Shown here: piece after piece, positions 8,134-16,320 of the stretch
How positions within the stretch are numbered: the stretch's first letter is position 1
Layout of the letters: each line of letters opens with the position of its first letter
NCBI GenBank assembly: GCA_934667175.1
Contig: CAKULN010000006.1
Location: forward strand, 1-64,000
Reading direction: 5' to 3'
DNA: 64,000 nt
Source: an uncultured Bacteroidales bacterium
GTDB taxonomy: Bacteria > Bacteroidota > Bacteroidia > Bacteroidales > UBA932
Made by a program: the position numbers and the translations under genes
The notes under the pieces: generated by a model
What the model was told of the DNA's origin: nothing
What the model saw: only the letters and a program-made list of their open reading frames with translations
The model's database searches: none

Positions 8134-9627
8134 CTACTCTTTACTGAATCCGAAGAAGGCTTTTCTACCGTTGGCCGTCACGCCCTCGATGTAAACCGCC
8201 CTCTTTGCGGACTTGGCGATGTTCAAGACATCCTGAGGTGTGCCGACAGGCTGATCGTTGACGTAAGTGATGATCATTCCCTCAGAAGCGCCCGCCTCAA
8301 GCATCTTTCCGCTTCCGACAGATGTGACCTCGACACCTTTCTTCAAGCCGAACCTCTCAAGAGTCTCCTTGGAAGCCTCTTTCAATGTCGTGCCGAAGAA
8401 TGCGATCTCACCGTCTCCTACAACCGTTCCGTTCTCGGTGCTGCTGCCCTGGAAAGTCACTTCCAATTCCTTTTCCTTTCCGTCACGGACAACTTTCACC
8501 TTTGCCTTGTCTCCAGGATGGTATGAATTGACCTTGACCTGCACTGCGGAACCGTTCTTGACCTCGGTTCCATCAATGGCCACGATCACATCCCCCTCCT
8601 TCATTCCGGCCTTGTCTGCCGAGCTGCCTTTCGCAACCTCTCTGATATATACGCCATCCGGAGAAGAAAGTTTCATTTTTTTCAACATATCATCCACGGA
8701 ATCGTACTTGAGGACATTGGCAAGTCCCTCGTTGAGGTCGGACATCGAGATTCCCAGAACCGCTCTTTTCACTGAGCCAAAGTCGATCAGGTCACCAACG
8801 ATCTTCTTCACGATGTTGACAGGCACGGCGAATGAATATCCCGAATACGCCCCCGTCTGTGAAACAATGGCGGTGTTGATGCCGACCAGCTCGCCTGTCT
8901 TGTTGACAAGGGCTCCACCCGAGTTGCCAGGGTTGACAGCGGCGTCAGTCTGGATGAATGACTCAATCTGGATTCCTCCATTGTTCCTTTCCCTTGGGTC
9001 ATGAGCCATGGAACGTCCTTTGGCACTGACGATTCCGGCTGTGATTGTGGACCTGAGCTGGTAGCCAAGAGGGCTGCCGACAGCAAGAACCCACTCCCCG
9101 AGCCTCAACTGATCTGAATCTCCGAACGGAAGAGTAGGAAGTCCCTGGGCGTCAATCTTTATCAATGCCACATCCGTGGCCGGATCGGTGCCGATCACCT
9201 TCGCGTCATAAACCTTGTTGTTATTCAGTGTGACCTGCACTTTCGTGGCGTTGGCGACCACATGGTTGTTGGTCACGATGTAACCGTCAGGACGGATGAT
9301 CACGCCGGAGCCGCTTCCCTGCTGCTCCCTTGTCTGAGGCTCACCGTCTCCAAAGAAGAAACGGAAGAACGGATCGGACATCTGATACTGCTGGGTCACG
9401 GTCACCTCGACATAAACCACAGCATCAACAGCAGCCTCCGCAGCATAAGTCAGGTCAGGATAGTCAGACTGTGCCAGATTGACAGTCTTCGTGACCATTC
9501 CGTTCTCGGTTCTTGTCACTTTGTCCCCCTCTTCCACGGTCGCCGCCTTGACGACACCGTAAGCCGCCAGCATGCTGATCAACACTGACAGCAGCACTGT
9601 TACCAAACCTTTTTTCATTTTTGACAT
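8134..9627 (-). CDS. htrA: HtrA/DegP family periplasmic serine endoprotease
   Basis: The 497-residue protein has an N-terminal hydrophobic signal or anchor (about 5-28). A trypsin-like domain follows with triad His122 (TNNHVV), Asp152 (TDVALIK) and Ser236 (GNSGGAL). Two PDZ domains come after it (about 285-395 and 405-490). This is the Do-type quality-control protease/chaperone that degrades misfolded envelope proteins. It is monocistronic, bounded downstream by the hairpin at 8070-8110 and divergent from dnaN. Confidence 0.95.
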   Translation of the reverse strand: MSKMKKGLVTVLLSVLISMLAAYGVVKAATVEEGDKVTRTENGMVTKTVNLAQSDYPDLTYAAEAAVDAVVYVEVTVTQQYQMSDPFFRFFFGDGEPQTREQQGSGSGVIIRPDGYIVTNNHVVANATKVQVTLNNNKVYDAKVIGTDPATDVALIKIDAQGLPTLPFGDSDQLRLGEWVLAVGSPLGYQLRSTITAGIVSAKGRSMAHDPRERNNGGIQIESFIQTDAAVNPGNSGGALVNKTGELVGINTAIVSQTGAYSGYSFAVPVNIVKKIVGDLIDFGSVKRAVLGISMSDLNEGLANVLKYDSVDDMLKKMKLSSPDGVYIREVAKGSSADKAGMKEGDVIVAIDGTEVKNGSAVQVKVNSYHPGDKAKVKVVRDGKEKELEVTFQGSSTENGTVVGDGEIAFFGTTLKEASKETLERFGLKKGVEVTSVGSGKMLEAGASEGMIITYVNDQPVGTPQDVLNIAKSAKRAVYIEGVTANGRKAFFGFSKE

Positions 9628-9731
9628 ATATTAAATTTTACAAATATTCTTGTTCACATAGCCTCGGACGGCAATTCCGAAGCCTTGGGGAAAAAATCAA
9701 ATATGATGCCATAAAATTAAGGGAATATTCG

Positions 9732-9739
9732 TATATTTG
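9732..9739 (+). promoter_or_regulatory. Bacteroidota -7 promoter element for dnaN
   Basis: TATATTTG matches the TAnnTTTG consensus of the Bacteroidota primary sigma factor exactly. It lies 60 nt upstream of the dnaN ATG. No clear -33 TTTG is visible at the usual distance. Confidence 0.5.
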
Positions 9740-9798
9740 CCTTTTACAGAGGCCACCCTCCGGCGGCCGCAAAACAATGAATTTAAAAACACACGAAT

Positions 9799-10917
9799 AT
9801 GAAATTCAACGTATCAAGCTCCGAGCTTCTGAAAGGGCTGATGGACATCTCCAAGGCAATTCCGGCCAAGTCCGCCCTGCCGATTTTGGAAAACTTCCTG
9901 TTTGACCTCAAAGGCAACATCCTGGAGGTCACCGCTTCGGATTCCGAGCTCACACTGAGGACCGAGATAGAGGTGGACACCACGGAGGAAGAAGGCAAGA
10001 TCGCTGTTCCGGCACGGCACATCATCGATCTCCTCAAAGAGCTTCCAGACCAGCCGATCGCCATCAAGACAGCAAGCGACAGCTCGATCGAGTGCAAATG
10101 GGCCAGCGGAAATTCCGTCCTGCCATTCTTTCCCGCCGAGGACTATCCTGAGATCAAAGGGACAGGCGATGACGCGGAAAAGATCGACTTCCCCGCGGAA
10201 AGCCTTATCGAAGGCATAAACAGCACGATCTATGCGACTGCCGACGATGAGATCAGACCGGCGATGAACGGTATCTTCTTTGACTTCAGCCCTGAGTCGA
10301 CCACACTCGTGGCTTCTGACTCGCACAAGCTCATCTGCTACACGGCCAAGGAGGTGAAGACGCCGGAGAAGTGCTCGTTCATCCTGCACAAGAAGCCGGC
10401 CGCGGTTCTGAAGTCAATTCTCGGAAAGGATGACGGGACAGTTGAGATCGCGTTCGACTCCAGCACCGTCCTCTTCACATTCGGGAAGACGACCATGGTG
10501 TGCAGACTGATTGTAGGCAAGTACCCGAAGTACCGTGACGTGATCCCGCAGAACAATCCAAGCGTGCTGAAGATCGACAGGGCGTTGTTCTTGAACACTG
10601 TAAGACGTGTGGCCGTCTGCGCCAACAAGGCGTCCAACCACATCAAGCTGGATCTCAAGCCTGGCCAGATGGAGATAACCGCCCAGGATCTCGGATTCGC
10701 CATCGCCGCCTACGAGAAAATAAACTGCGACTACAACGGAGACGAGCTGACCATAGGATTCAAGTCTACATTCCTCACCGAGATCCTCTCGAACATGAGC
10801 TGCGAGACTGTCGTGATGAAATTCGCGGACGCGCGAAGGGCCGCCCTGATCATTCCGTCTGAGGAGGACGAGGAGAGCGGCAAGATCTGCGGAATCCTGA
10901 TGCCTATCATGGTTTAA
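9799..10917 (+). CDS. dnaN: DNA polymerase III beta subunit (sliding clamp)
   Basis: The 372-residue protein has the usual length and three-domain layout of the beta clamp. It starts MKFNVSSSELLKGL and contains IPAKSALPILENFLF, a hallmark of domain 1. It ends in the conserved PI/M-x-x-V tail (GILMPIMV). It forms the ring that tethers DNA polymerase to DNA. It is the first gene of a plus-strand set with a proofreading-type exonuclease 18 nt downstream. Confidence 0.97.
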   Translation: MKFNVSSSELLKGLMDISKAIPAKSALPILENFLFDLKGNILEVTASDSELTLRTEIEVDTTEEEGKIAVPARHIIDLLKELPDQPIAIKTASDSSIECKWASGNSVLPFFPAEDYPEIKGTGDDAEKIDFPAESLIEGINSTIYATADDEIRPAMNGIFFDFSPESTTLVASDSHKLICYTAKEVKTPEKCSFILHKKPAAVLKSILGKDDGTVEIAFDSSTVLFTFGKTTMVCRLIVGKYPKYRDVIPQNNPSVLKIDRALFLNTVRRVAVCANKASNHIKLDLKPGQMEITAQDLGFAIAAYEKINCDYNGDELTIGFKSTFLTEILSNMSCETVVMKFADARRAALIIPSEEDEESGKICGILMPIMV

Positions 10918-10935
10918 CCACGAATATTCAGAGCT

Positions 10936-11943
10936 ATGGAACTTTCTCTTGAGAGGCCTTTGCTTTTCTTTGATATCGAGAGCACGGGGCTAAACATTGT
11001 TAATGACTGCATTGTCGAGTTGAGTTTCGTCAAGGTGTTCCCGGACGGACATCATGAGGTAAAGACTTGGCGGGTGTGTCCCTGGGACTACACTCTCCGT
11101 AAACAGCACCCGATCAATCCTGAGGCCAGTCAGGTGAACGGAATCAAGGACGAGGATGTCGCCGGTGAGAAGAAATTCATTGAGATAGCGCCGGAAGTTG
11201 TCGAATGGCTTAAGGACAGCGATCTGGCCGGATACAACTCAACGAAGTTTGATCTGCCCATGCTTTCCGAGGAGCTTGAAAGGGTGAGGGCTTACTGCCT
11301 GCGCAGGATGGCGGACCCGAGGAACACTCCCGAAAATAAGGAAAAGGCCCAGGCGACGCTTGAGGCCACGGACATAGATCTGCATTCCAAGCAGATGATC
11401 GACGTGCAGACGATCTACCACTACATGGAGCCTCGTAACCTCAAGGCCGCCTACAGGTTCTACTGCGGAGGAGAGGACTTTGAGAACGCCCACTCGGCCG
11501 AGGCAGACACCATGGCCACGTACGAGGTTCTGAAAGGTCAGCTGGACATGTACCAGACGCCGAGCAAGTACCATGAGCAGGTGCTCAAGAACAACGTGGA
11601 GTTTCTGGCCGGTGTCGCCGGACGTCCCCGCACTGTGGACTATGCCGGCCGGTTGATACTCGGCAAGAACGACGAGCCCACGATCAGTTTCGGAAAGCAT
11701 AAGGGAAGAACGGCGCGTGAGGTCTACGAGACAGAACCAGCATACTTCGCATGGATTGAGAACGGTGAGTTCACGATGGACACCAAGCGGCAGTTCGCCC
11801 GTCTGAAAGATCAGTTCGAAAAGGAAAAGAAAGAGGCGGCCAAGGCTCGTGAGGCCGAGATGAGCAAACCTCTTGAAGGAGAAGCGTTTGACAGTGCCAT
11901 CGCTGGTCTTAAGGACAAATTCGGTGGTGGTAAGCTTTTCTGA
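10936..11943 (+). CDS. DEDDh 3'-5' exonuclease, DNA polymerase III epsilon-like
   Basis: The 335-residue protein begins with an RNase T/epsilon fold. Asp13 and Glu15 lie in FFDIESTGL, a third acidic site in STKFDLPML, and the His-Asp pair in AHSAEADTMATYE. A C-terminal segment (about 250-285, ISFGKHKGRTAREV) matches a small 'KHKG' domain found after such exonucleases. The last 50 residues are Lys/Glu-rich and helical. Coupling to dnaN fits proofreading or repair; it is not the main epsilon by position alone. Confidence 0.88.
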   Translation: MELSLERPLLFFDIESTGLNIVNDCIVELSFVKVFPDGHHEVKTWRVCPWDYTLRKQHPINPEASQVNGIKDEDVAGEKKFIEIAPEVVEWLKDSDLAGYNSTKFDLPMLSEELERVRAYCLRRMADPRNTPENKEKAQATLEATDIDLHSKQMIDVQTIYHYMEPRNLKAAYRFYCGGEDFENAHSAEADTMATYEVLKGQLDMYQTPSKYHEQVLKNNVEFLAGVAGRPRTVDYAGRLILGKNDEPTISFGKHKGRTAREVYETEPAYFAWIENGEFTMDTKRQFARLKDQFEKEKKEAAKAREAEMSKPLEGEAFDSAIAGLKDKFGGGKLF

Positions 11944-11964
11944 CGTCCAACCCAAGCGGATTCT

Positions 11965-12528
11965 ATGAATATAATAGTAAAGACATCATCCGGCCACATC
12001 ACCGTGCGTCCGGACACCACGTGGGAGAAGGACAACGAGGATTTCTACCCTCCTGAGTTTGTGGAGGAACTGACATATTCCCCGGTACTTTTCGCCCGTG
12101 TCCTGAAGCCGGGCCGCAGTGTCGGGATGAAGTTCGCATCGAGGTACTATGACAGCGTAGGTTATGGAATTCTCCTATACCCTGAGAATCTGATGGACGG
12201 CACCCCCGAAGGCTATGCCCAAGCCATCTGTCTGGACCACACTTCCTTCCTCTCTTCTCCTACCTTTCCTCCACAAAAACTTGAGGCAGACGGCCGATTC
12301 AGTCTATACAAAAACGACGCTGAGCTTTTCACTTTCGACGTCCCATCTTTGAATATGATCGAGGACGCTCTCGTCCAGGCCACCCGGCTGCTCTACATCC
12401 GCACCGGTGACCTGATCGCAATAGAGCTGACCTCCCGCAAACCGCTTACAACCCGCATTGATGCCAGCACTCGCCTCACCGGCACTTTCGGGCAGGACAA
12501 AGTCCTTGATTTTCAGATAATTTTCTAA
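11965..12528 (+). CDS. Conserved hypothetical protein, possibly fumarylacetoacetate hydrolase-like
   Basis: The 187-residue soluble protein has no signal peptide. The body contains LFARVLKPG and a late segment GDLIAIELTSRKPL that faintly recall fumarylacetoacetate hydrolase folds (KPGD...GD.I). Catalytic acidic residues cannot be assigned with confidence, so the family call is tentative. It lies 21 nt after the exonuclease gene and is probably co-transcribed with dnaN. Confidence 0.5.
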   Translation: MNIIVKTSSGHITVRPDTTWEKDNEDFYPPEFVEELTYSPVLFARVLKPGRSVGMKFASRYYDSVGYGILLYPENLMDGTPEGYAQAICLDHTSFLSSPTFPPQKLEADGRFSLYKNDAELFTFDVPSLNMIEDALVQATRLLYIRTGDLIAIELTSRKPLTTRIDASTRLTGTFGQDKVLDFQIIF

Positions 12529-12801
12529 AAAGCTGTTATGATTTGTTTGTTTGAAGGTTAAGGGCAAGCTCTTTCCCTGCTGCTCACCTCGGCAATTCGA
12601 ACAAGTTCGATTGCACTCGGTTCGGGCGCTGGGTTGATAAGAATAAAAGGAATCAAGTCCAAAATATGTGTTTAGGCATATGTCTTTGATTGCCAGCACA
12701 GGAAATACTTAATATCTGAAACACCACTGAGTTGTGTCTTGAAAGTCTTTTTACAAAGCATAGCGTTGCTGGACACTGTCACATGGATATCTTCGGTTAG
12801 G

Positions 12802-12890
12802 GGCACCGTTGCTAGGAGGGCATGACGGCCTATGCGCTTCGCGCGCCCTATCCGGGTAAAGGGCCGCCATGCCCTCCTAGCAACGGTGCC
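12802..12890. repeat. 29-bp inverted repeat (large hairpin)
   Basis: Left arm 12802-12830 and right arm 12862-12890 are complementary at 28 of 29 positions, around a 31-nt GC-rich loop that contains gcgcttcgcgcgc. The arms begin and end with ggcaccgttgctagg / cctagcaacggtgcc. There is no T-run, so it is not a simple terminator. It could be a structured RNA, a REP-like element or a miniature mobile element. Confidence 0.85.
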
Positions 12891-13224
12891 AACGCAAGGT
12901 AAATCACTGCCTGATCCTTCATTTTCTTAGGAATTATTAACACCCTCTCTATGTCTAAACGCAACACGTTCTGTGTCAACGAGTGGTAGATAATACATTA
13001 ATTATCATATAGTTAACACTCCGCCTTGGGCGCTAAGCTGCTAAAGACAAGTAGTTAAACTATTTACTAATAATGATTTACAAATTACGCCAAGAAGGCC
13101 TTCCTGCTTGTGGCAAGACATTGAGCCGCAACATCGATCTACGGTCAGGGTACAGACTAAAAGTTGAGAGGTAGAACAACAATTTCGGAGCGAAGTGCCT
13201 TCGAACCCCTCCATTTGTCGGTTT

Positions 13225-13256
13225 TGCACGACATTATAGTCAAAGAATGTCGTGCA
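13225..13256. repeat. Perfect 11-bp hairpin
   Basis: Arms tgcacgacatt (13225-13235) and aatgtcgtgca (13246-13256) are perfectly complementary around a 10-nt loop. It lies inside the gene-poor region, with no flanking T-run on the plus strand. Confidence 0.7.
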
Positions 13257-13470
13257 TTCTCTCTGGCACCAGAATGTGAACACGTATCCAGATGCCCTGC
13301 GGTCTCATGTCAGGGTACAAGCGAAGGCGAGTTCTTATTGCTGACACCTCGTGCTGATGTCGGTGCGGATGGATTTACGGAACGCCTTCACATCAAAACC
13401 TATCCGAAGCGCCTGAAAGGCTCATTCCCATGAAAATCGGTTGCTTTTCGGCTGCATATAGGTGATTTGT

Positions 13471-13494
13471 CGCTTCGACAGGCTCAGCGACCAG
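13471..13494. repeat. Single copy of the CTTCGACAGGCTCAGCGACC repeat
   Basis: This is an exact-type copy of the element seen at 103-218 and 2276-2392. The TGA stop of the patB-like gene (13484-13486, minus strand) lies inside it. Confidence 0.8.
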
Positions 13495-14752
13495 AGTGTA
13501 ATGCCATCAAGCGATGGAAACCGGCTGCGATGCGCTCAAGGCCTTGGTGGAGGCGGGCGCGAGGGCAGGCGATGTTGATGCGCATGAAGCCGTCGAGGCC
13601 GTACATGACCCCGGAGTTGATCCAGACTTTCTCATTTGTCAGCAGGCTGTTCTCGATGTCGTTCGCAGACATGTTCAAAGCGCTGACATCGACCCAGACG
13701 AGGTACGTTCCCTCCAGTTTGCTGACTGGAAATTCCGGAAGGTTTTCCTCGAAGAACGAGAGCAGTGCGCGATAGTTACCGTAAAGATATTCATTGAGTT
13801 CCTTGAGCCACGGCTCGCCCTCGTTGTAGGCCGCCTGAAGAGCAAGGACTCCGAAAGGATTCACGTCGCACAACTCGTTGATGTTGATAACCTTGTCAAT
13901 GAGCTTCTTCCAGTCCGGATTGTTCGTGATGATGTTGGAGATTCCTAGGCCCGCGATGTTGAAAGACTTGCTCGGAGAGTTCATCGTGACAGTGTTGTCC
14001 TGGGAGGCCTGCGAGAGCGATGCCATCGGAGTGAAGTGGTAGCCAGGCATTTCCAGTTCGCAATGGATCTCGTCGCTGATGACGATCACACCGTTCCTGC
14101 GGCAGATGTCAGCCACCTTTTCCAGATCCTCGCGAGGCCATACTCGTCCGCAAGGGTTGTGAGGGTTGCAGAAGAGAAGCACCTTGGCCATCGGATCAGC
14201 GGCCCGTCTCTCAAGATCCTCGAAATCAATGTACCACGTGGCCTGATCACCTTCAGTGTCGTAGATCAGTTTGTTGACAGAGAGCTCGCACAGGTTGTTC
14301 TTCGCTGTGGAGAAGAAGCAGTTGTAAGCCGGGCTTTGGATGATCATCTTAGGCAGTTCTCCGTGAGGTCCTCGGCCACGGTTCGGCTTCTCGACCACTT
14401 CGCCATCAATAATCTCGTACTGTGTCAAAGCCTTGACAACCACCGACATAGCTGGAACAACTCCCGGAATATAGAGGTACCAGTCTTTCTCTGTGTGCCA
14501 CCCCCTGCGACGCTCCCACCAGTTGATGGCGGCATCGTAGTAGGAATCAGGCACGTGGGTGTAACCGAAAATCTCCTGATCGACGCGCTTTTTCAGCACG
14601 TCCACAATCTCCGGAGCCACCTTGAAGTCCATGTCCGCCACCCAAAGCGGAATCACGTCCTCTGAAATCGGCCCTACAGGGCTCTCGGCATCCCACTTGA
14701 CGCAGTTCGTGCCGCGCCTTTGCGTCATCTCGTCAAAATTATATTTCCCCAT
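13484..14752 (-). CDS. patB: PatB/MalY-type PLP-dependent C-S lyase
   Basis: The 422-residue fold-type I aminotransferase-like enzyme begins MGKYNFDEMTQRRGTNCVKW and has IPLWVADMDF, both typical of the PatB/MalY cystathionine beta-lyase group. The PLP lysine is in SPSKSFNIAGLG (about residue 261), and NPHNPCGRVW and SDEIHCEL are conserved cofactor-site motifs. It likely cleaves carbon-sulfur bonds of cystathionine or cysteine conjugates. The stop codon is provided by a dispersed repeat, so the last residues may differ from relatives. It is divergent from the binding lipoprotein gene. Confidence 0.92.
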   Translation of the reverse strand: MGKYNFDEMTQRRGTNCVKWDAESPVGPISEDVIPLWVADMDFKVAPEIVDVLKKRVDQEIFGYTHVPDSYYDAAINWWERRRGWHTEKDWYLYIPGVVPAMSVVVKALTQYEIIDGEVVEKPNRGRGPHGELPKMIIQSPAYNCFFSTAKNNLCELSVNKLIYDTEGDQATWYIDFEDLERRAADPMAKVLLFCNPHNPCGRVWPREDLEKVADICRRNGVIVISDEIHCELEMPGYHFTPMASLSQASQDNTVTMNSPSKSFNIAGLGISNIITNNPDWKKLIDKVININELCDVNPFGVLALQAAYNEGEPWLKELNEYLYGNYRALLSFFEENLPEFPVSKLEGTYLVWVDVSALNMSANDIENSLLTNEKVWINSGVMYGLDGFMRINIACPRARLHQGLERIAAGFHRLMALHSGR

Positions 14753-14913
14753 AATGTCACTAATTATCTGTAATATGCTCCTAGTTTCTCACTCGTCAGC
14801 CACAGGAAAACCGATGCCTGAATATTCAGACTTCCTCCTCCTTTACGCTGAGCGAACAAAATTCCAAGGAACAGACTTCGAAGATAGCAAAAATCCATTA
14901 AATTTGTGGCGAT

Positions 14914-16116
14914 ATGAAAATCCACGAATATATTTTATTGTCAGCAGTGCTTGCGGCAAGCATCTGCGGCTGCGCGCGGAACAGTGGCGAAATGGCCGCA
15001 TCGAACGAGTGCGATCCATTGTTCATGAATATAAAAGAGCTTCCGGAGGGAGGATATTCATTGGTCTCTGTCTCGCTGTTTGACGGAAGCCGGGACACGT
15101 TGGAAATCAGCAAACCACTGAACCGGCTGATCGTGATGAGCACTTCCTACGTAGGATTTCTGGATGCCATCGGGGCGGACTCCGTGATTGTCGGTGTATC
15201 GGGAGGGGAATATGTCTGCGACTCCTCAGTGGTCGCCGGCCTTGACAACGGAACTGTGGCGGACATCGGCTACGACGCGAGTCCGGACTACGAGAAGATC
15301 ATGGCATTGAAGCCAGACCTGCTCCTGACATATTCAGTCTCCCCAGTCAAGTCGCAGTTTCTCTCAAAGCTTGAATCGCTTGGAATCAAGACTTTCATCG
15401 TCAACGAGCATTTGGAGCGGCATCCTCTCGCCAGAGCGGCCTACATACGACTTTTCGGAGCATTGACGGGGAATATGGCCGCTGCTGACTCGGTGTTGGA
15501 TGTCGTTTCGCGGAATTACATTTCCCAGCGCGATTCAGTCCAAGGCAGATTGAGGGCAAAGGATGCGTCTGACAAAAGTGGATTTAATGCCAGTGAGACT
15601 AAACAGGAGTCCGGTGAAACAGGAATGAAGACTCAAAAGCCCAGAAAGATCCTGGTCAACATCCCGTACAAGGACCAGTGGTTCGTTCCAGGCCAGGAAA
15701 GTTATCTCACAACTCTGTTCAAGGACGCTGGCGGTGAGATTCTCGGAGCCAAGGCCGGAAGCTCAGTCTCTGGCCAGATCTCAGTCGAGGCGGCATATTC
15801 ATTGTCAAAGGAAGCTGATCTTTGGATGAATGTCGGCTGGTGCCGAACGTTGGAGCAGCTTCTTTCCGTCAATCCACTGTTCGAAGACTTCATCATGAAT
15901 ATTCAAGAGAACGCTGCTGCCAGAGGTTACTCTAACAAAGATCGCACAGATGCGACACACGTTGTCTGGAACGACAACAAGCGCCTCAACGCCAAGGGCG
16001 GCAACGATTTCTGGGAAAGCGGTGTGGTCCATCCCGACATCCTACTTCGAGACCTCGTCGGGATATTCAATGAAGACGGAGGCTATACTCCAGTATATTA
16101 CAAAGCGATCAAGTAA
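14914..16116 (+). CDS. Periplasmic-binding lipoprotein, BtuF/FepB type
   Basis: A 400-residue lipoprotein: the signal peptide ends SICGC, giving a lipidated Cys20. The mature part has the two-lobe helical-backbone fold of vitamin B12, siderophore or haem binding proteins (PLNRLIVMSTSYVGFLDAIGA, then KPDLLLTYS and VEAAYSLSKEADLW). No ABC permease or ATPase lies beside it, so it either works with a distant transporter or has another ligand role. A Lys/Ser-rich insertion (about 205-240) separates the lobes. Confidence 0.82.
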   Translation: MKIHEYILLSAVLAASICGCARNSGEMAASNECDPLFMNIKELPEGGYSLVSVSLFDGSRDTLEISKPLNRLIVMSTSYVGFLDAIGADSVIVGVSGGEYVCDSSVVAGLDNGTVADIGYDASPDYEKIMALKPDLLLTYSVSPVKSQFLSKLESLGIKTFIVNEHLERHPLARAAYIRLFGALTGNMAAADSVLDVVSRNYISQRDSVQGRLRAKDASDKSGFNASETKQESGETGMKTQKPRKILVNIPYKDQWFVPGQESYLTTLFKDAGGEILGAKAGSSVSGQISVEAAYSLSKEADLWMNVGWCRTLEQLLSVNPLFEDFIMNIQENAAARGYSNKDRTDATHVVWNDNKRLNAKGGNDFWESGVVHPDILLRDLVGIFNEDGGYTPVYYKAIK

Positions 16117-16130
16117 CTTGCTTTATACCG

Positions 16131-16320
16131 TGCGCCAAACGGACATATTCACTCACGAAAGGCATCAAACCTACATTCTGTGCGTAAAATCGAGTTTCTC
16201 ACTCACGAAAGGCATCGAACCGAATTCCCGTGAGTGATAATAGGCTCCACACTCACGAAAAAGCTCCGAATGTCAGGCTGTGCGCAAAAAGAGCTTTTTC
16301 ACGCACGGGGTCAAAGAATC
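16131..16320. repeat. 50-bp direct repeat array, 3.8 units, each a hairpin
   Basis: The motif tgcgcnaaa-like recurs at 16131, 16181, 16231 and 16281, and actcacgaaa-like at 16151, 16201, 16251 and 16301, an exact 50-bp period. Unit 3 pairs cgtgagtg with cactcacg. Unit 4 pairs gtgcg with cgcac and aaaaag with cttttt. The units differ in sequence but keep pairing between the half-motifs. The array fills the gap between two convergent genes and ends at the stop codon of the right one. Confidence 0.85.

Larger units (their letters stand above)
12529..13470. other. Long gene-poor region with two strong hairpins
   Basis: About 940 bp contain no recognisable protein gene; the short open frames of 80-90 codons have no familiar motif or signal. 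Two structured elements stand out: a 29-bp-arm inverted repeat (12802-12890) and a perfect 11-bp-arm hairpin (13225-13256). No tRNA or complete insertion sequence was recognised. The short word cagggtac occurs at about 13147 and 13313. It may hold a structured RNA or be decayed mobile DNA. Confidence 0.6.

Noticed and set aside
12802..12890. Rho-independent terminator for the dnaN cluster
   Set aside because: The arms are far longer than usual, there is no T-run, and it lies about 270 nt after the last stop codon.
13041..13433. Two open frames of 80-89 codons in the gene-poor region
   Set aside because: No motif or signal peptide, and they overlap each other on opposite strands across a hairpin.
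16131..16320. CRISPR-like array
   Set aside because: The 50-bp units show similarity throughout the period and no unique spacers; no cas genes are near.
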